A stretch of DNA of 64,000 nucleotides, from contig NZ_SDWT01000001.1 of NCBI RefSeq assembly GCF_004137255.1, forward strand, positions 2,604,001-2,668,000, given 5' to 3'. This stretch comes from Nocardioides oleivorans. GTDB taxonomy: Bacteria; Actinomycetota; Actinomycetes; Propionibacteriales; Nocardioidaceae. Shown here piece after piece: positions 26,313 to 35,320 of the stretch (position 1 is its first letter; each line of letters opens with the position of its first letter). Under the pieces are notes generated by a model, which worked only from the letters and a program-made list of their open reading frames with translations, had not been told where the DNA came from and did no database searches. The position numbers were made by a program, and so were the translations under genes.

Positions 26313-29300
26313 GTGGCGACGCCGGAGGAGACCAAGGACCAGCAGCTCGACGCGGCGGCGCAGGCCCGTCCCGAATGGGGTGACCTGCTCCGCAGCTACT
26401 ACCGACACGTGGCACCGGAGGAGGTCGACGAGCGCTCGCCGGAGGACCTCTTCGGGGCACTGGCCTCGCACTACGAGGTCGCCGTCTCGCGCCCCCAGGG
26501 CACGGCCACGGTCCGCGTCGTGACCCCGACCACCGCCGAGTCGGCCTGGTCGGCGGCCGGCCGCTCGGTGGTCGAGGTCGTCACCGACGACATGCCGTTC
26601 CTCGTCGACTCGGTGACGATGGAGCTGAGCCGGCTCGGCCACAACGTCCACGCCGTCATCCACCCCCAGTTCAACGTCGAGCGCGACATCACCGGCGAGC
26701 TCCAGCACGTGCACGCCCAGGAGCCCGACGCCGACTCCCGCGAGGGCGCCGAGTCGTGGATGCACGTCGAGATCGACCGGCTCGACGACGAGGAGGCGGC
26801 CGAGGTCACCGACGGCGTCCAGCGGGTGCTGCGCGACGTCCGCGAGTCCGTCGAGGACTGGGACAAGATGCACGCCCAGGCCCTCTCGGTGGTCGCCGAC
26901 CTCGACGCGACCCCACCGCCGCTGCCGGCCGACGAGCTGCGCCAGGGCCGCGACTTCCTCACCTGGCTCGCCGACGACCACTACACCTTCCTCGGCTACC
27001 GCGAGTACGTCCTCGAGGCCGACGACGCCGACCCCGACGAGTGCGGCCTGCGCGCCGTCCCCGGCACCGGCCTCGGCATCCTGCGCCACGACCAGGACCT
27101 CTCGAGCGCCTTCGCCAAGCTGCCCCCGATGGTGAAGGCCAAGGCCCGCGAGAAGACGCTGCTCGTCCTCGCCAAGGCGAACTCGCAGGCGACCGTCCAC
27201 CGTCCGGCGTACCTCGACTACGTCGGCGTCAAGACGTTCGGCCCCGACGGCGAGGTCGTCGGCGAGCGCCGTTTCCTCGGGCTGTTCTCCAGCGCCGCCT
27301 ACACCGAGTCGGTCACCCGGATCCCCGTGCTGCGCGAGAAGGTCAAGGAGGTGCTCCGCCGCGCCGGGTCCGACCCGCGCAGCCACGCCGGCAAGGCGCT
27401 GATGGACACCCTCGAGAACTACCCGCGCGACGAGCTCTTCCACACCTCTCCGGCCGACCTGGCCCCGATCGTGCAGGACGTGATGTTCGCGCGCGAGCGC
27501 CGCCAGCTGCGCGCCTTCGTGCGCCGCGACACCTACGGCCGCTACGTCTCGGTGCTCGTCTACCTGCCGCGCGACCGCTACAGCACGTCGGTGCGCGAGC
27601 GGTTCTCCGCCATCCTGCGCGAGGACCTCGGCGGCGAGCACGTCGAGTTCACCGTGCGGCTCAACGAGTCGTCGAGTGCACGCGTGCACTTCGTGGTGCA
27701 CCCGCCCAAGGGCGGGCACATCCCCGAGATCGACGTCCCCGAGCTCGAGCACCGCCTCATCGAGGCCTCGCGCTCGTGGCGCGACGACTTCATGGCCGCG
27801 GTCGTCAGCGAGCACGGCGAGGACCACGGCGCGCAGCTCGCGCGGAGCTGGGCCGACGCGTTCCCGGAGGCCTACAAGGAGGACTACAACCCCCAGCGGG
27901 CCTCCGCGGACCTCGGTCGGATCGAGGCGATCGAGGGCGAGCAGGGCATCGACCTCGCGCTCTTCGACCAGGACGCGCAGGGTGGCGCCTACCGTCGCGG
28001 CGAGTCGCGGCTGAAGGTCTTCCGCGTCGGCGAGCCGTTGTCGCTCTCCACGATGCTGCCGATGCTGACCTCGATGGGCGTGGAGGTCGTCGACGAGCGG
28101 CCGTACGTCCTGAGCGGGCTGTCGCGACCGTCGTACATCTACGAGTTCGGGCTCCGCCACGGGCGCTCGCTGCCGCCCCACGAGCGGACGAAGTTCTCCG
28201 ACGCGCTCGCCGCGGTGTGGAGCGGCTTCAACGAGATCGACGGCTTCAACCAGCTCGTCCTGGCCGCCGGGCTCACCTGGCGGCAGGCGACGGTGCTGCG
28301 GGCATACGCGAAGTACCTCAAGCAGGGCAACTCGCCCTTCGCCCTCGACTACATCGAGGAGGCGCTGCGCAGCAACGTCGACATCACCCGGCTGCTCGTC
28401 GACCTCTTCGAGTCGCGCTTCGACCCCGGTCGCGACCGGGTCCTCGAGGCCGACGCCGAGACCCGGGTCGCGAAGGTCGAGGCGATCGAGGAGAAGCTCG
28501 CGAGGGCGCTCGACGAGGTCGTCAGCCTCGACCACGACCGCATCCTGCGGTCCTACCTCACCCTCGTCCGCGCCACCCTGCGCACCAACTTCTTCCAGCG
28601 CACCGCCGACGGCGAGCTCCACCCGTACATCTCGTTCAAGCTCGAGCCGTCGGCCATCCCCGACCTGCCCGAGCCGCGTCCGCGCTACGAGATCTTCGTC
28701 TACAGCCCGCGCGTCGAGGGCTCGCACCTGCGCTTCGGCGCGGTCGCCCGCGGCGGCCTGCGCTGGTCCGACCGGCGCGACGACTTCCGCACCGAGGTGC
28801 TCGGCCTGGTGAAGGCGCAGATGGTCAAGAACACCGTGATCGTGCCCGTAGGCGCGAAGGGCGCGTTCTTCTGCAAGCAGCTGCCCGACCCGTCCGACCG
28901 CGACTCGTGGCTCGCCGAGGGCGTGGCCTGCTACAAGACCTTCATCTCCGGCCTGCTCGACATCACCGACAACCTCGTCGGTGGCGAGACCGTGCCCCCG
29001 GCCGACGTCGTGCGCCACGACGGTGACGACTCCTACCTCGTCGTCGCGGCCGACAAGGGCACCGCGACCTTCTCCGACATCGCCAACGGCGTCGCCCAGG
29101 ACTACGGCTTCTGGCTCGGCGACGCCTTCGCCTCCGGCGGCTCGGTCGGCTACGACCACAAGGCGATGGGCATCACCGCCAAGGGCGCGTGGGTCTCGGT
29201 GCAGCGCCACTTCCGCGAGATGGGCGTCGACTGCCAGACCGAGGACTTCACGGCCGTCGGCATCGGCGACATGTCAGGCGACGTCTTCGGCAACGGGATG

Positions 29301-31163
29301 CTCTGCTCCGAGCACACCCGGCTGGTCGCCGCGTTCGACCACCGCGACATCTTCATCGACCCCGCGCCCGACGCCTCGTCGTCGTACGCCGAGCGCCGCC
29401 GCCTGTTCGACCTGCCGAGGTCGAGCTGGAAGGACTACGACACCTCGCTGATCTCCGAGGGAGGTGGGGTGTGGCCACGCACGGCGAAGTCCATCCCGGT
29501 CTCCCCGCAGGTGCGGGACGTGCTCGGACTGCCGTCGTCGACGACGGCGCTGACGCCCGCCGAGCTGATGAAGGCGATCCTGCTGGCGCCGGTCGACCTG
29601 CTCTGGAACGGCGGCATCGGCACCTACGTGAAGTCGTCGGAGGAGACCGACGCCCACGCCGGCGACAAGGCCAACGACGCCATCCGTGTCAACGGCGAGG
29701 ACCTGCGCGCCCGCTGCATCGGTGAGGGCGGCAACCTCGGCTTCACCCAGCTCGGCCGCGTCGAGTACGCCCGCTACGGCGCGGGCGGCAGCGGCGGGCG
29801 GATGAACACCGACTTCATCGACAACTCCGCCGGCGTCGACACCTCCGACCACGAGGTCAACATCAAGATCCTGCTCGACCGCGTGGTGCGTGCGGGCGAC
29901 ATGGACGAGCCCGCCCGCAACGCGCTCCTGGCCGAGATGACCGACGAGGTCGGCGTCCTCGTGCTGAAGGACAACTACGAGCAGAACCTCGCGCTCGCCA
30001 ACGCCGAGGCCCACGCTCCGTCGCTGCTCCACGTGCACGAGGACTGGATGCGCGCGCTGGAGCGGCGCGGCGTCCTCAACCGCGACCTCGAGGGGCTGCC
30101 GACGACCCGCCAGGTCAAGCGCCGCCTCGACCGCAGGCAGGCACTGTCCGGACCCGAGCTCTCGGTGCTGATGGCGTGGACCAAGATCGTGCTCGCCGAC
30201 GAGCTCATCGGGTCCGACCTGCCCGACGACCCCTACCTGCGCGAGGACCTGCTGGGCTACTTCCCGAGCCGGATGCGGCCCGACCTGATCGGTGCGATGG
30301 AGGACCACCCGCTGCGCCGGGAGATCATCGTGACCCAGGTCGTCAACGACCTCGTCAACGGCGCCGGGATGACCTTCTGGCCCCGGCTGGCGGGGGAGAC
30401 CGGCGCGAGCCCGGCCGACCTCACCCGCGCGAACTTCGTGGCCCGCGAGATCTTCGGCTCGCTGGCGTTGCGCCAGGAGGTCGCAGCGCTCGACAACCAG
30501 GTCCCCGCCGAGCGCCAGACCCGGATGCGGATCGAGATGCGCACTCTGGTGGAGCGCGCCTCGCGCTGGCTGGTGTCGAACCGGCGCCCGCCGCTCGACT
30601 CGATCGCGACGGTGGAGTTCTTCCAGTCGCGGGTGCAGGCCGTGATGGCCGAGCTGCCCGGCATCATGAGCGGACGCGAGCTCGACGACTACCTCGGCCG
30701 CCAGAAGCGGCTCACCGACGCTGGCATCGGCGACGACCTCGCCTCGCGCGTCGCGGTGCTGTCGCCGGCGTACGCCCTGCTCGGCATCGTGGAGACGGCC
30801 GACCGCCTCGGCCTCGACCCGGTCGAGGTGGCGCGCGTCCACTTCGCGCTGGGGGAGCGGCTCGGGCTGCCCGCCCTCGTCGAGCGGATCTTCGCGCTGC
30901 CGCGCGATGACCGCTGGCAGACGATGGCGCGCGCCGCGGTGCGCGACGACCTCTACGGCGTGCACCAGCAGCTCACCGCGCAGGTCCTCGAGTCGACCAG
31001 TGCCGACGACGCTGCGCCCGCCCGGGTGGCCGCGTGGGAGGACGCCGACGAGGAGCTGATCGGTCGCTCGGCCGCGACGCTCGAGGAGATCTGCCGCGAG
31101 GAGACCGCCGAGCTGGCCCGCCTGTCGGTCGGGCTGCGGGTGGTGCGCGGGCTGCTGTCCTGA
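26313..31163 (+). CDS. gdh: NAD-specific glutamate dehydrogenase, 180-kDa class
   Basis: The 1616-residue enzyme is the usual length for the large bacterial NAD-GDH. It deaminates glutamate to 2-oxoglutarate and ammonium. ACT-like regulatory segments occupy about residues 70-480. The catalytic region includes GAVARGGLRWSDRRDDFRTE and VPVGAKGAFFCKQ (residues about 810-850, catalytic Lys), then GIGDMSGDVFGNGML (about 985) and GEGGNLGFTQLGR for dinucleotide binding. A long helical C-terminal domain ends LRVVRGLLS. It is monocistronic, with convergent genes downstream. Together with pruA it supports catabolic use of proline and glutamate. Confidence 0.95.
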   Translation: MATPEETKDQQLDAAAQARPEWGDLLRSYYRHVAPEEVDERSPEDLFGALASHYEVAVSRPQGTATVRVVTPTTAESAWSAAGRSVVEVVTDDMPFLVDSVTMELSRLGHNVHAVIHPQFNVERDITGELQHVHAQEPDADSREGAESWMHVEIDRLDDEEAAEVTDGVQRVLRDVRESVEDWDKMHAQALSVVADLDATPPPLPADELRQGRDFLTWLADDHYTFLGYREYVLEADDADPDECGLRAVPGTGLGILRHDQDLSSAFAKLPPMVKAKAREKTLLVLAKANSQATVHRPAYLDYVGVKTFGPDGEVVGERRFLGLFSSAAYTESVTRIPVLREKVKEVLRRAGSDPRSHAGKALMDTLENYPRDELFHTSPADLAPIVQDVMFARERRQLRAFVRRDTYGRYVSVLVYLPRDRYSTSVRERFSAILREDLGGEHVEFTVRLNESSSARVHFVVHPPKGGHIPEIDVPELEHRLIEASRSWRDDFMAAVVSEHGEDHGAQLARSWADAFPEAYKEDYNPQRASADLGRIEAIEGEQGIDLALFDQDAQGGAYRRGESRLKVFRVGEPLSLSTMLPMLTSMGVEVVDERPYVLSGLSRPSYIYEFGLRHGRSLPPHERTKFSDALAAVWSGFNEIDGFNQLVLAAGLTWRQATVLRAYAKYLKQGNSPFALDYIEEALRSNVDITRLLVDLFESRFDPGRDRVLEADAETRVAKVEAIEEKLARALDEVVSLDHDRILRSYLTLVRATLRTNFFQRTADGELHPYISFKLEPSAIPDLPEPRPRYEIFVYSPRVEGSHLRFGAVARGGLRWSDRRDDFRTEVLGLVKAQMVKNTVIVPVGAKGAFFCKQLPDPSDRDSWLAEGVACYKTFISGLLDITDNLVGGETVPPADVVRHDGDDSYLVVAADKGTATFSDIANGVAQDYGFWLGDAFASGGSVGYDHKAMGITAKGAWVSVQRHFREMGVDCQTEDFTAVGIGDMSGDVFGNGMLCSEHTRLVAAFDHRDIFIDPAPDASSSYAERRRLFDLPRSSWKDYDTSLISEGGGVWPRTAKSIPVSPQVRDVLGLPSSTTALTPAELMKAILLAPVDLLWNGGIGTYVKSSEETDAHAGDKANDAIRVNGEDLRARCIGEGGNLGFTQLGRVEYARYGAGGSGGRMNTDFIDNSAGVDTSDHEVNIKILLDRVVRAGDMDEPARNALLAEMTDEVGVLVLKDNYEQNLALANAEAHAPSLLHVHEDWMRALERRGVLNRDLEGLPTTRQVKRRLDRRQALSGPELSVLMAWTKIVLADELIGSDLPDDPYLREDLLGYFPSRMRPDLIGAMEDHPLRREIIVTQVVNDLVNGAGMTFWPRLAGETGASPADLTRANFVAREIFGSLALRQEVAALDNQVPAERQTRMRIEMRTLVERASRWLVSNRRPPLDSIATVEFFQSRVQAVMAELPGIMSGRELDDYLGRQKRLTDAGIGDDLASRVAVLSPAYALLGIVETADRLGLDPVEVARVHFALGERLGLPALVERIFALPRDDRWQTMARAAVRDDLYGVHQQLTAQVLESTSADDAAPARVAAWEDADEELIGRSAATLEEICREETAELARLSVGLRVVRGLLS

Positions 31164-31176
31164 CCGGCCTGGGCCG

Positions 31177-31947
31177 TCAGAACAGCAGGATCGCGGCCAC
31201 GATGCCGGCCGCCACGACGGCCCAGCGGAAGACCGAGTCCGGGAGCTTGCGGCCGATGCGCGCACCGATGTAGCCGCCCACGAGCGAGCCGACGGCGAGG
31301 AGTCCGGCGACGTCCCAGCGCGGGTCGGCGACGAAGACGAAGATCAGCCCGGCGACGATGTTGCCGACCATGAGCGACAGCGTCTTGAGGCCGTTGACGA
31401 TGCGCAGCTCGAGGTCGGTGCCGAGTCCGAGGACGGCCACCATCATCACGCCCGCGCCGGCACCGAAGTAGCCGCCGTAGACGCCGGTGACGGTGGCGAA
31501 GAGCGTCGTCAGCGGTGACATGTGGCGCCGCTCGGCGAGCTGCTCGCCGTGCTGGCGCTCGTGTCGGGCCCGCAGCCAGGCCGCGACGCGCGGCTGGATG
31601 CCGACCAGCAGGCAGGTGAAGATGATCAGGAAGGGCACGACCGCCTCGAAGACGCCCGGCGGCAGCCCGAGGAGCAGGGCGGCGCCGAGCACCGCGCCGA
31701 CGGCGCAGACCAGCATGATGATCCAGGCGATCCGACCCGCCGCCTTGACCTCCTCGCGGTAGCCGACGACCCCGCCGATGCCGCCCGGGATGAGGCCGAG
31801 CGTGTTGGACACGTTGGCCACGACGGGCGGCAGGCCCAGACCCACCAGGATCGGGAAGCTGAGGAGCGAGGCGACGCCGACCGTGGAGGAGAGCACGCCT
31901 GCGCCGAACCCGGTGACGAGCACCAGGAGCGCCTCGAGTGCCGTCAC
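31177..31947 (-). CDS. TauE/SafE-family membrane transporter
   Basis: The 256-residue protein has about eight transmembrane helices and the family halves GFGAGVLSSTVGVASLLSFPIL and TGVYGGYFGAGAGVMMVAVLG. TauE/SafE proteins are linked to export of sulfite, sulfoacetate or other organic anions. The GTG overlaps the stop of the regulator gene (GTGA), so both are one transcript. Its place beside a putative dicarboxylate operon suggests an organic anion substrate, but sulfite export cannot be excluded. Confidence 0.85.
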   Translation of the reverse strand: MTALEALLVLVTGFGAGVLSSTVGVASLLSFPILVGLGLPPVVANVSNTLGLIPGGIGGVVGYREEVKAAGRIAWIIMLVCAVGAVLGAALLLGLPPGVFEAVVPFLIIFTCLLVGIQPRVAAWLRARHERQHGEQLAERRHMSPLTTLFATVTGVYGGYFGAGAGVMMVAVLGLGTDLELRIVNGLKTLSLMVGNIVAGLIFVFVADPRWDVAGLLAVGSLVGGYIGARIGRKLPDSVFRWAVVAAGIVAAILLF

Positions 31948-32645
31948 GGCATCTCGCGGAGGAGAGCCACGTCGCTCACCATCGCGACATGGGCGTGCAT
32001 GGCCTCGGACGCGGCCTCCGGGTCGCCGGCGCGGATCGCCTCGGCGATCGCCCGGTGCCCGGCGAGCGAGTCCTGCGGGCGGCCGGGCTGGCCGAGCGAC
32101 TCGATGCGGGTCTCCTTGATGAGGTCGCCGATCTCGTCCATCAGCCGGGCGAGCAGGAGCGAGTGCGACGCCGCGGTGACGGCGCCGTGGAAGCGCTCGT
32201 CGCCCTCGACGCCCCGGCCGCCGGCCTCGATGTCGGCCGCCATGGAGGCGAGCGCGTCGTCGATGCGGACGAGGTCGTCGTCGGTGCGACGGGCGGCGGC
32301 GAGCGCGGCGATCTTGGTCTCCAGCGCGTCGCGGGTCTCGATGACCTCGGGGAGGCGGTCCGCGTGGCTGCGGATCGCCTCGACGATGCGGGTCGACTGC
32401 TGCTGACGCTCGGTCACGACGGTCCCGTCGCCGTGGCGTACCTCCACGACCCCGACGACCTCCAGCGCGACGAGCGCCTGGCTCAGCGTGGCGCGGCTGA
32501 CGCCGAGCCGCTGGGCCAGCTCGCGCTCGGGCGGCAGCTTGTCGCCGGCCTTCAGCCCGTTGTCGTCGATCCACGCGGAGATCTGGCCGGCCACCTGCTC
32601 GTAGAGGCGGGTGCGCAGCAACCGCGGGGGGAACGAGTCGGACAT
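31944..32645 (-). CDS. GntR/FadR-family transcriptional regulator
   Basis: The 233-residue protein has an N-terminal winged HTH (LYEQVAGQISAWIDDNGL, PPERELAQRLGVSRATLSQALVAL, VRHGDGTVV) and a C-terminal FCD helical domain with a metal/effector pattern (RFHGAVTAASHSLLL, GHRAIAEAI, AHVAMVSDV). FCD regulators sense small organic acids. It starts at the ATG 6 bases after a TAGTCT -10 box; a GTG 6 bases earlier is possible. It shares a divergent control region with the MatC-type carrier and likely regulates both directions, like MatR in malonate loci. Confidence 0.88.
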   Translation of the reverse strand: MSDSFPPRLLRTRLYEQVAGQISAWIDDNGLKAGDKLPPERELAQRLGVSRATLSQALVALEVVGVVEVRHGDGTVVTERQQQSTRIVEAIRSHADRLPEVIETRDALETKIAALAAARRTDDDLVRIDDALASMAADIEAGGRGVEGDERFHGAVTAASHSLLLARLMDEIGDLIKETRIESLGQPGRPQDSLAGHRAIAEAIRAGDPEAASEAMHAHVAMVSDVALLREMP

Positions 32646-32651
32646 GGCCAC

Positions 32652-32701
32652 AGACTATTGACTACCGGCTCATTGTCCTATTGGCTAGGCCACTGAGCCA
32701 A
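32652..32701. promoter_or_regulatory. Divergent control region with inverted repeat
   Basis: TTGGCT-N9-AGCCAA (32681-32686 and 32696-32701) is an inverted repeat suitable for a dimeric GntR/FadR regulator. CTATTG occurs twice (32655, 32678). On the minus strand TAGTCT (32657-32652) is a -10 candidate for the regulator gene. Confidence 0.4.
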
Positions 32702-32768
32702 CTGTGACGAGGACCACCCCCCGATCCCCGCGCCCGGCTCTCGACTCTGGAAGCTCGGAGGTTTCGCC

Positions 32769-34133
32769 ATGGGTCCGGAATGGATCGCGATCATCGCCCT
32801 GGTCGCCTTGTTCGTGGTCGGCACGCTGTTGCCGATCAACATGGGAGCGCTGGCCTACGTGGCCGCGTGGCTCGTCGGGATGTACTCCCTCAACCTCGAC
32901 GAGAAGGAGATCCTCGCCGGCATCAGTGCCGACCTCGTCCTGACCCTGATCGGAGTGACGTACCTCTTCGCGATCGCGCGGCAGAACGGCACGGTGGACC
33001 TGATCGTGCGAACAGCCGTGGCGTCGGTCGGTGGTCGCGTGGCCCTGATCCCGTGGGTGATGTTCGCGGTCACCGCCGTGATCACCGCCATCGGGGCCGC
33101 GAGCCCCGCGGCGTGCGCGATCATCGGCCCGATCGCCCTCGGCTTCGCCGGCCGCTACGGCATCAGCCCGCTGATGATGGGCATGTTCGTGGTGCACGGC
33201 GCGCAGGCGGGCGGCTTCTCGCCGATCTCGATCTACGGCACGATCACCAACTCGGTGATGGAGGACGCCGGCATGGGCGCCTCGCACATGACGATCTTCC
33301 TCTCCAGCCTGCTGGTGAACCTCGTGATGGCCGCGATCCTCTTCATCGTGCTGGGCGGCCGGAAGCTGATGAAGCTGCGGATGGACGGCGAGGGCGAGCT
33401 CGTCGCGGCGGGCGGTGGCACCGTCGCCGCCGGGTCCGGGTCCGGAGGCGGTACGACGCGTCGCGACCGCACCGACGCGCAGTCGGCCACCGGTGCGAGC
33501 CCGAGCACCGGCACCCCCAACCCGGGTGACGCGGGCACCACGCTCGAGCACACCCTGACGCTGCTGGCCTTCCTCGCCGTGGCCGTCGTCGCGCTGGTCT
33601 TCGACAAGAACATCGGCTTCGCCGCGATCACCGCAGCGGTGGTGCTCTCGATCCTCACGCCGAAGGCCTACAAGGACACCGTCAAGCAGATCGCCTGGCC
33701 CACCGTGCTCCTCGTGGCCGGCGTCAGCACCTACGCCACGATCCTCACCACGGCCGGCTCCCCGGAGTTCGTCGGCAAGTGGGCCGCCGGGCTCGGCGCA
33801 GCGGCCATCGGCGCGCTCATCCTCTGCTACGTCGGCGGCATCGTGTCGGCGTTCGCCTCCTCGACCGCCCTGCTGCCGGTGATCATCCCGATCGCCATCC
33901 CGCTGGTCGCTGAGGGTGGCCTGTCCGCCGGGCTCTTCGTCGCCGCGCTCGCCGTGAGCTCGACGATCGTCGACGTGAGCCCGTTCAGCACCAACGGTGC
34001 GCTGATGCTGGCCAACCGGCCCGACAGCATCGGCGAGACCACCTACTACAAGCAGATCCTCGGCTACGCCGCGATCGTCACCCTCGTCGGCCCGCTCCTC
34101 GTGTGGGCCGCCCTCGTGCTCCCCGGATGGTGA
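32769..34133 (+). CDS. MatC-like dicarboxylate carrier
   Basis: The 454-residue protein has a GGAGG ribosome-binding site 7 bases before the ATG. It has about eleven transmembrane helices in two halves joined by a Gly/Ser/Thr-rich cytoplasmic linker (residues about 205-260). Blocks such as GVTYLFAIARQNGTVDLI and SPAACAIIGPIALGFAGRYG in the first half fit the MatC N-terminal family. Re-entrant-loop motifs (VDVSPFSTNGALML) fit the ion transporter superfamily. It probably imports malonate or a similar C3/C4 dicarboxylate. The stop overlaps the CoA-transferase start. Confidence 0.82.
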   Translation: MGPEWIAIIALVALFVVGTLLPINMGALAYVAAWLVGMYSLNLDEKEILAGISADLVLTLIGVTYLFAIARQNGTVDLIVRTAVASVGGRVALIPWVMFAVTAVITAIGAASPAACAIIGPIALGFAGRYGISPLMMGMFVVHGAQAGGFSPISIYGTITNSVMEDAGMGASHMTIFLSSLLVNLVMAAILFIVLGGRKLMKLRMDGEGELVAAGGGTVAAGSGSGGGTTRRDRTDAQSATGASPSTGTPNPGDAGTTLEHTLTLLAFLAVAVVALVFDKNIGFAAITAAVVLSILTPKAYKDTVKQIAWPTVLLVAGVSTYATILTTAGSPEFVGKWAAGLGAAAIGALILCYVGGIVSAFASSTALLPVIIPIAIPLVAEGGLSAGLFVAALAVSSTIVDVSPFSTNGALMLANRPDSIGETTYYKQILGYAAIVTLVGPLLVWAALVLPGW

Positions 34134-35320
34134 ACAACAACATGACCGGTCCTCTCTCCGACCTCCTGGTCGTCGACCTCACCCGCGCGCTCGCGGGCCC
34201 GCACGCCACCCAGATGTTGGGCGACCTCGGCGCCCGCGTCGTCAAGGTGGAGGCGCCGGGCTCCGGCGACGACACCCGCGGGTGGGGGCCGCCGTTCGTC
34301 GGCGATCCCGACGCCCGCCAGTCGACGTACTTCCTCTGCACCAACCGCAACAAGGAGTCCATCGCGCTCGACCTGAAGGACGAGGGCGACAAGGCGGTGC
34401 TGCTCGGCCTCGTCGACCGCGCCGACGTGCTGGTGGAGAACTTCCGCACGGGCGTCCTCGAGCGCCTCGGCCTCGGCATCGAGGAGCTGATGCGCCGCAA
34501 CCCGCGCCTGGTCGTCCTCTCGATCACCGGCTTCGGGCACGACGGCCCCGAGGGCGGCCGCGCCGGCTACGACCAGATCGCGCAGGGCGAGGCGGGCCTG
34601 ATGTCACTGACGGGATCGGGACCCGACGACCCGCAGCGCGTCGGCGTGCCCATCGCCGACCTGCTCTCGGGGATGTACGGCGCCTACGGCATCCTCGCCG
34701 CGCTCCACGAGCGCGCGGCCACGGGCAAGGGCCAGGTCGTGCGTACGTCGCTGCTCGCGTCCGTCGTCGGCGTGCACGCCTTCCAGGGCACCCGGTGGAC
34801 CGTGGCCGGCGAGGTCGGCCGCGCGCAGGGCAACCACCACCCCTCGATCGCGCCTTACGGGCTCTTCCGCTGCCGCGACGGCGCGGTGCAGATCGCGCTG
34901 GGCAGCGAGGGGCTGTGGAAGAAGTTCTGTGCCGGCTTCGGGCTCGACCCCGACGCCGAGGGGCTGGCCACCAACAGCGAGCGGGTGGCCGTCCGCGAGC
35001 GCGTGATCGAGGTGGTCGAAGGGGTCTTCGCCGACTGGGACTCCGAGCCCCTGCTCGCGCGGCTCGCCGAGGTCGGCGTGCCGGCCGGCAAGGTCCGCAC
35101 CCTCGACGAGGTCTACGAGTGGGACCAGGTCGCCAGCCAGGGCCTGCTGGTCGACGTCGAGCACCCGACGCTGGGCGGGCTCACGCTGCCCGGCCCGCCG
35201 CTGCGCTTCTTCGACGCGACCGGCGACGAGGTGACGCGCACGGACCACACCGCGCCGCCGCTGCTCGACCAGCACTCCGACGAGATCCGCTCGTGGGTGT
35301 CCTCCGGGGGCGGTCAGTGA
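34127..35320 (+). CDS. CaiB/BaiF (family III) CoA-transferase
   Basis: The 397-residue protein has the family III pattern: VVDLTRALAGPHATQMLGDLGARVVKVE at the N-terminus, NRNKESIALDLK, ADVLVENFRTGVLERLG, and the catalytic Asp in GYDQIAQGEAG. These enzymes move CoA between carboxylic acids without a free intermediate pool. The start is ATG 34127, GTG 34130 or ATG 34142; all are in frame and the first two overlap the carrier's stop. With the carrier upstream and a carboxyltransferase downstream, it probably activates the imported acid (for example malonate to malonyl-CoA). Confidence 0.87.
   Translation: MVNNNMTGPLSDLLVVDLTRALAGPHATQMLGDLGARVVKVEAPGSGDDTRGWGPPFVGDPDARQSTYFLCTNRNKESIALDLKDEGDKAVLLGLVDRADVLVENFRTGVLERLGLGIEELMRRNPRLVVLSITGFGHDGPEGGRAGYDQIAQGEAGLMSLTGSGPDDPQRVGVPIADLLSGMYGAYGILAALHERAATGKGQVVRTSLLASVVGVHAFQGTRWTVAGEVGRAQGNHHPSIAPYGLFRCRDGAVQIALGSEGLWKKFCAGFGLDPDAEGLATNSERVAVRERVIEVVEGVFADWDSEPLLARLAEVGVPAGKVRTLDEVYEWDQVASQGLLVDVEHPTLGGLTLPGPPLRFFDATGDEVTRTDHTAPPLLDQHSDEIRSWVSSGGGQ

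Noticed and set aside
26286..29210. A 974-codon minus-strand frame opposite gdh
   Set aside because: No domain, no ribosome site; the plus strand encodes a complete NAD-glutamate dehydrogenase.
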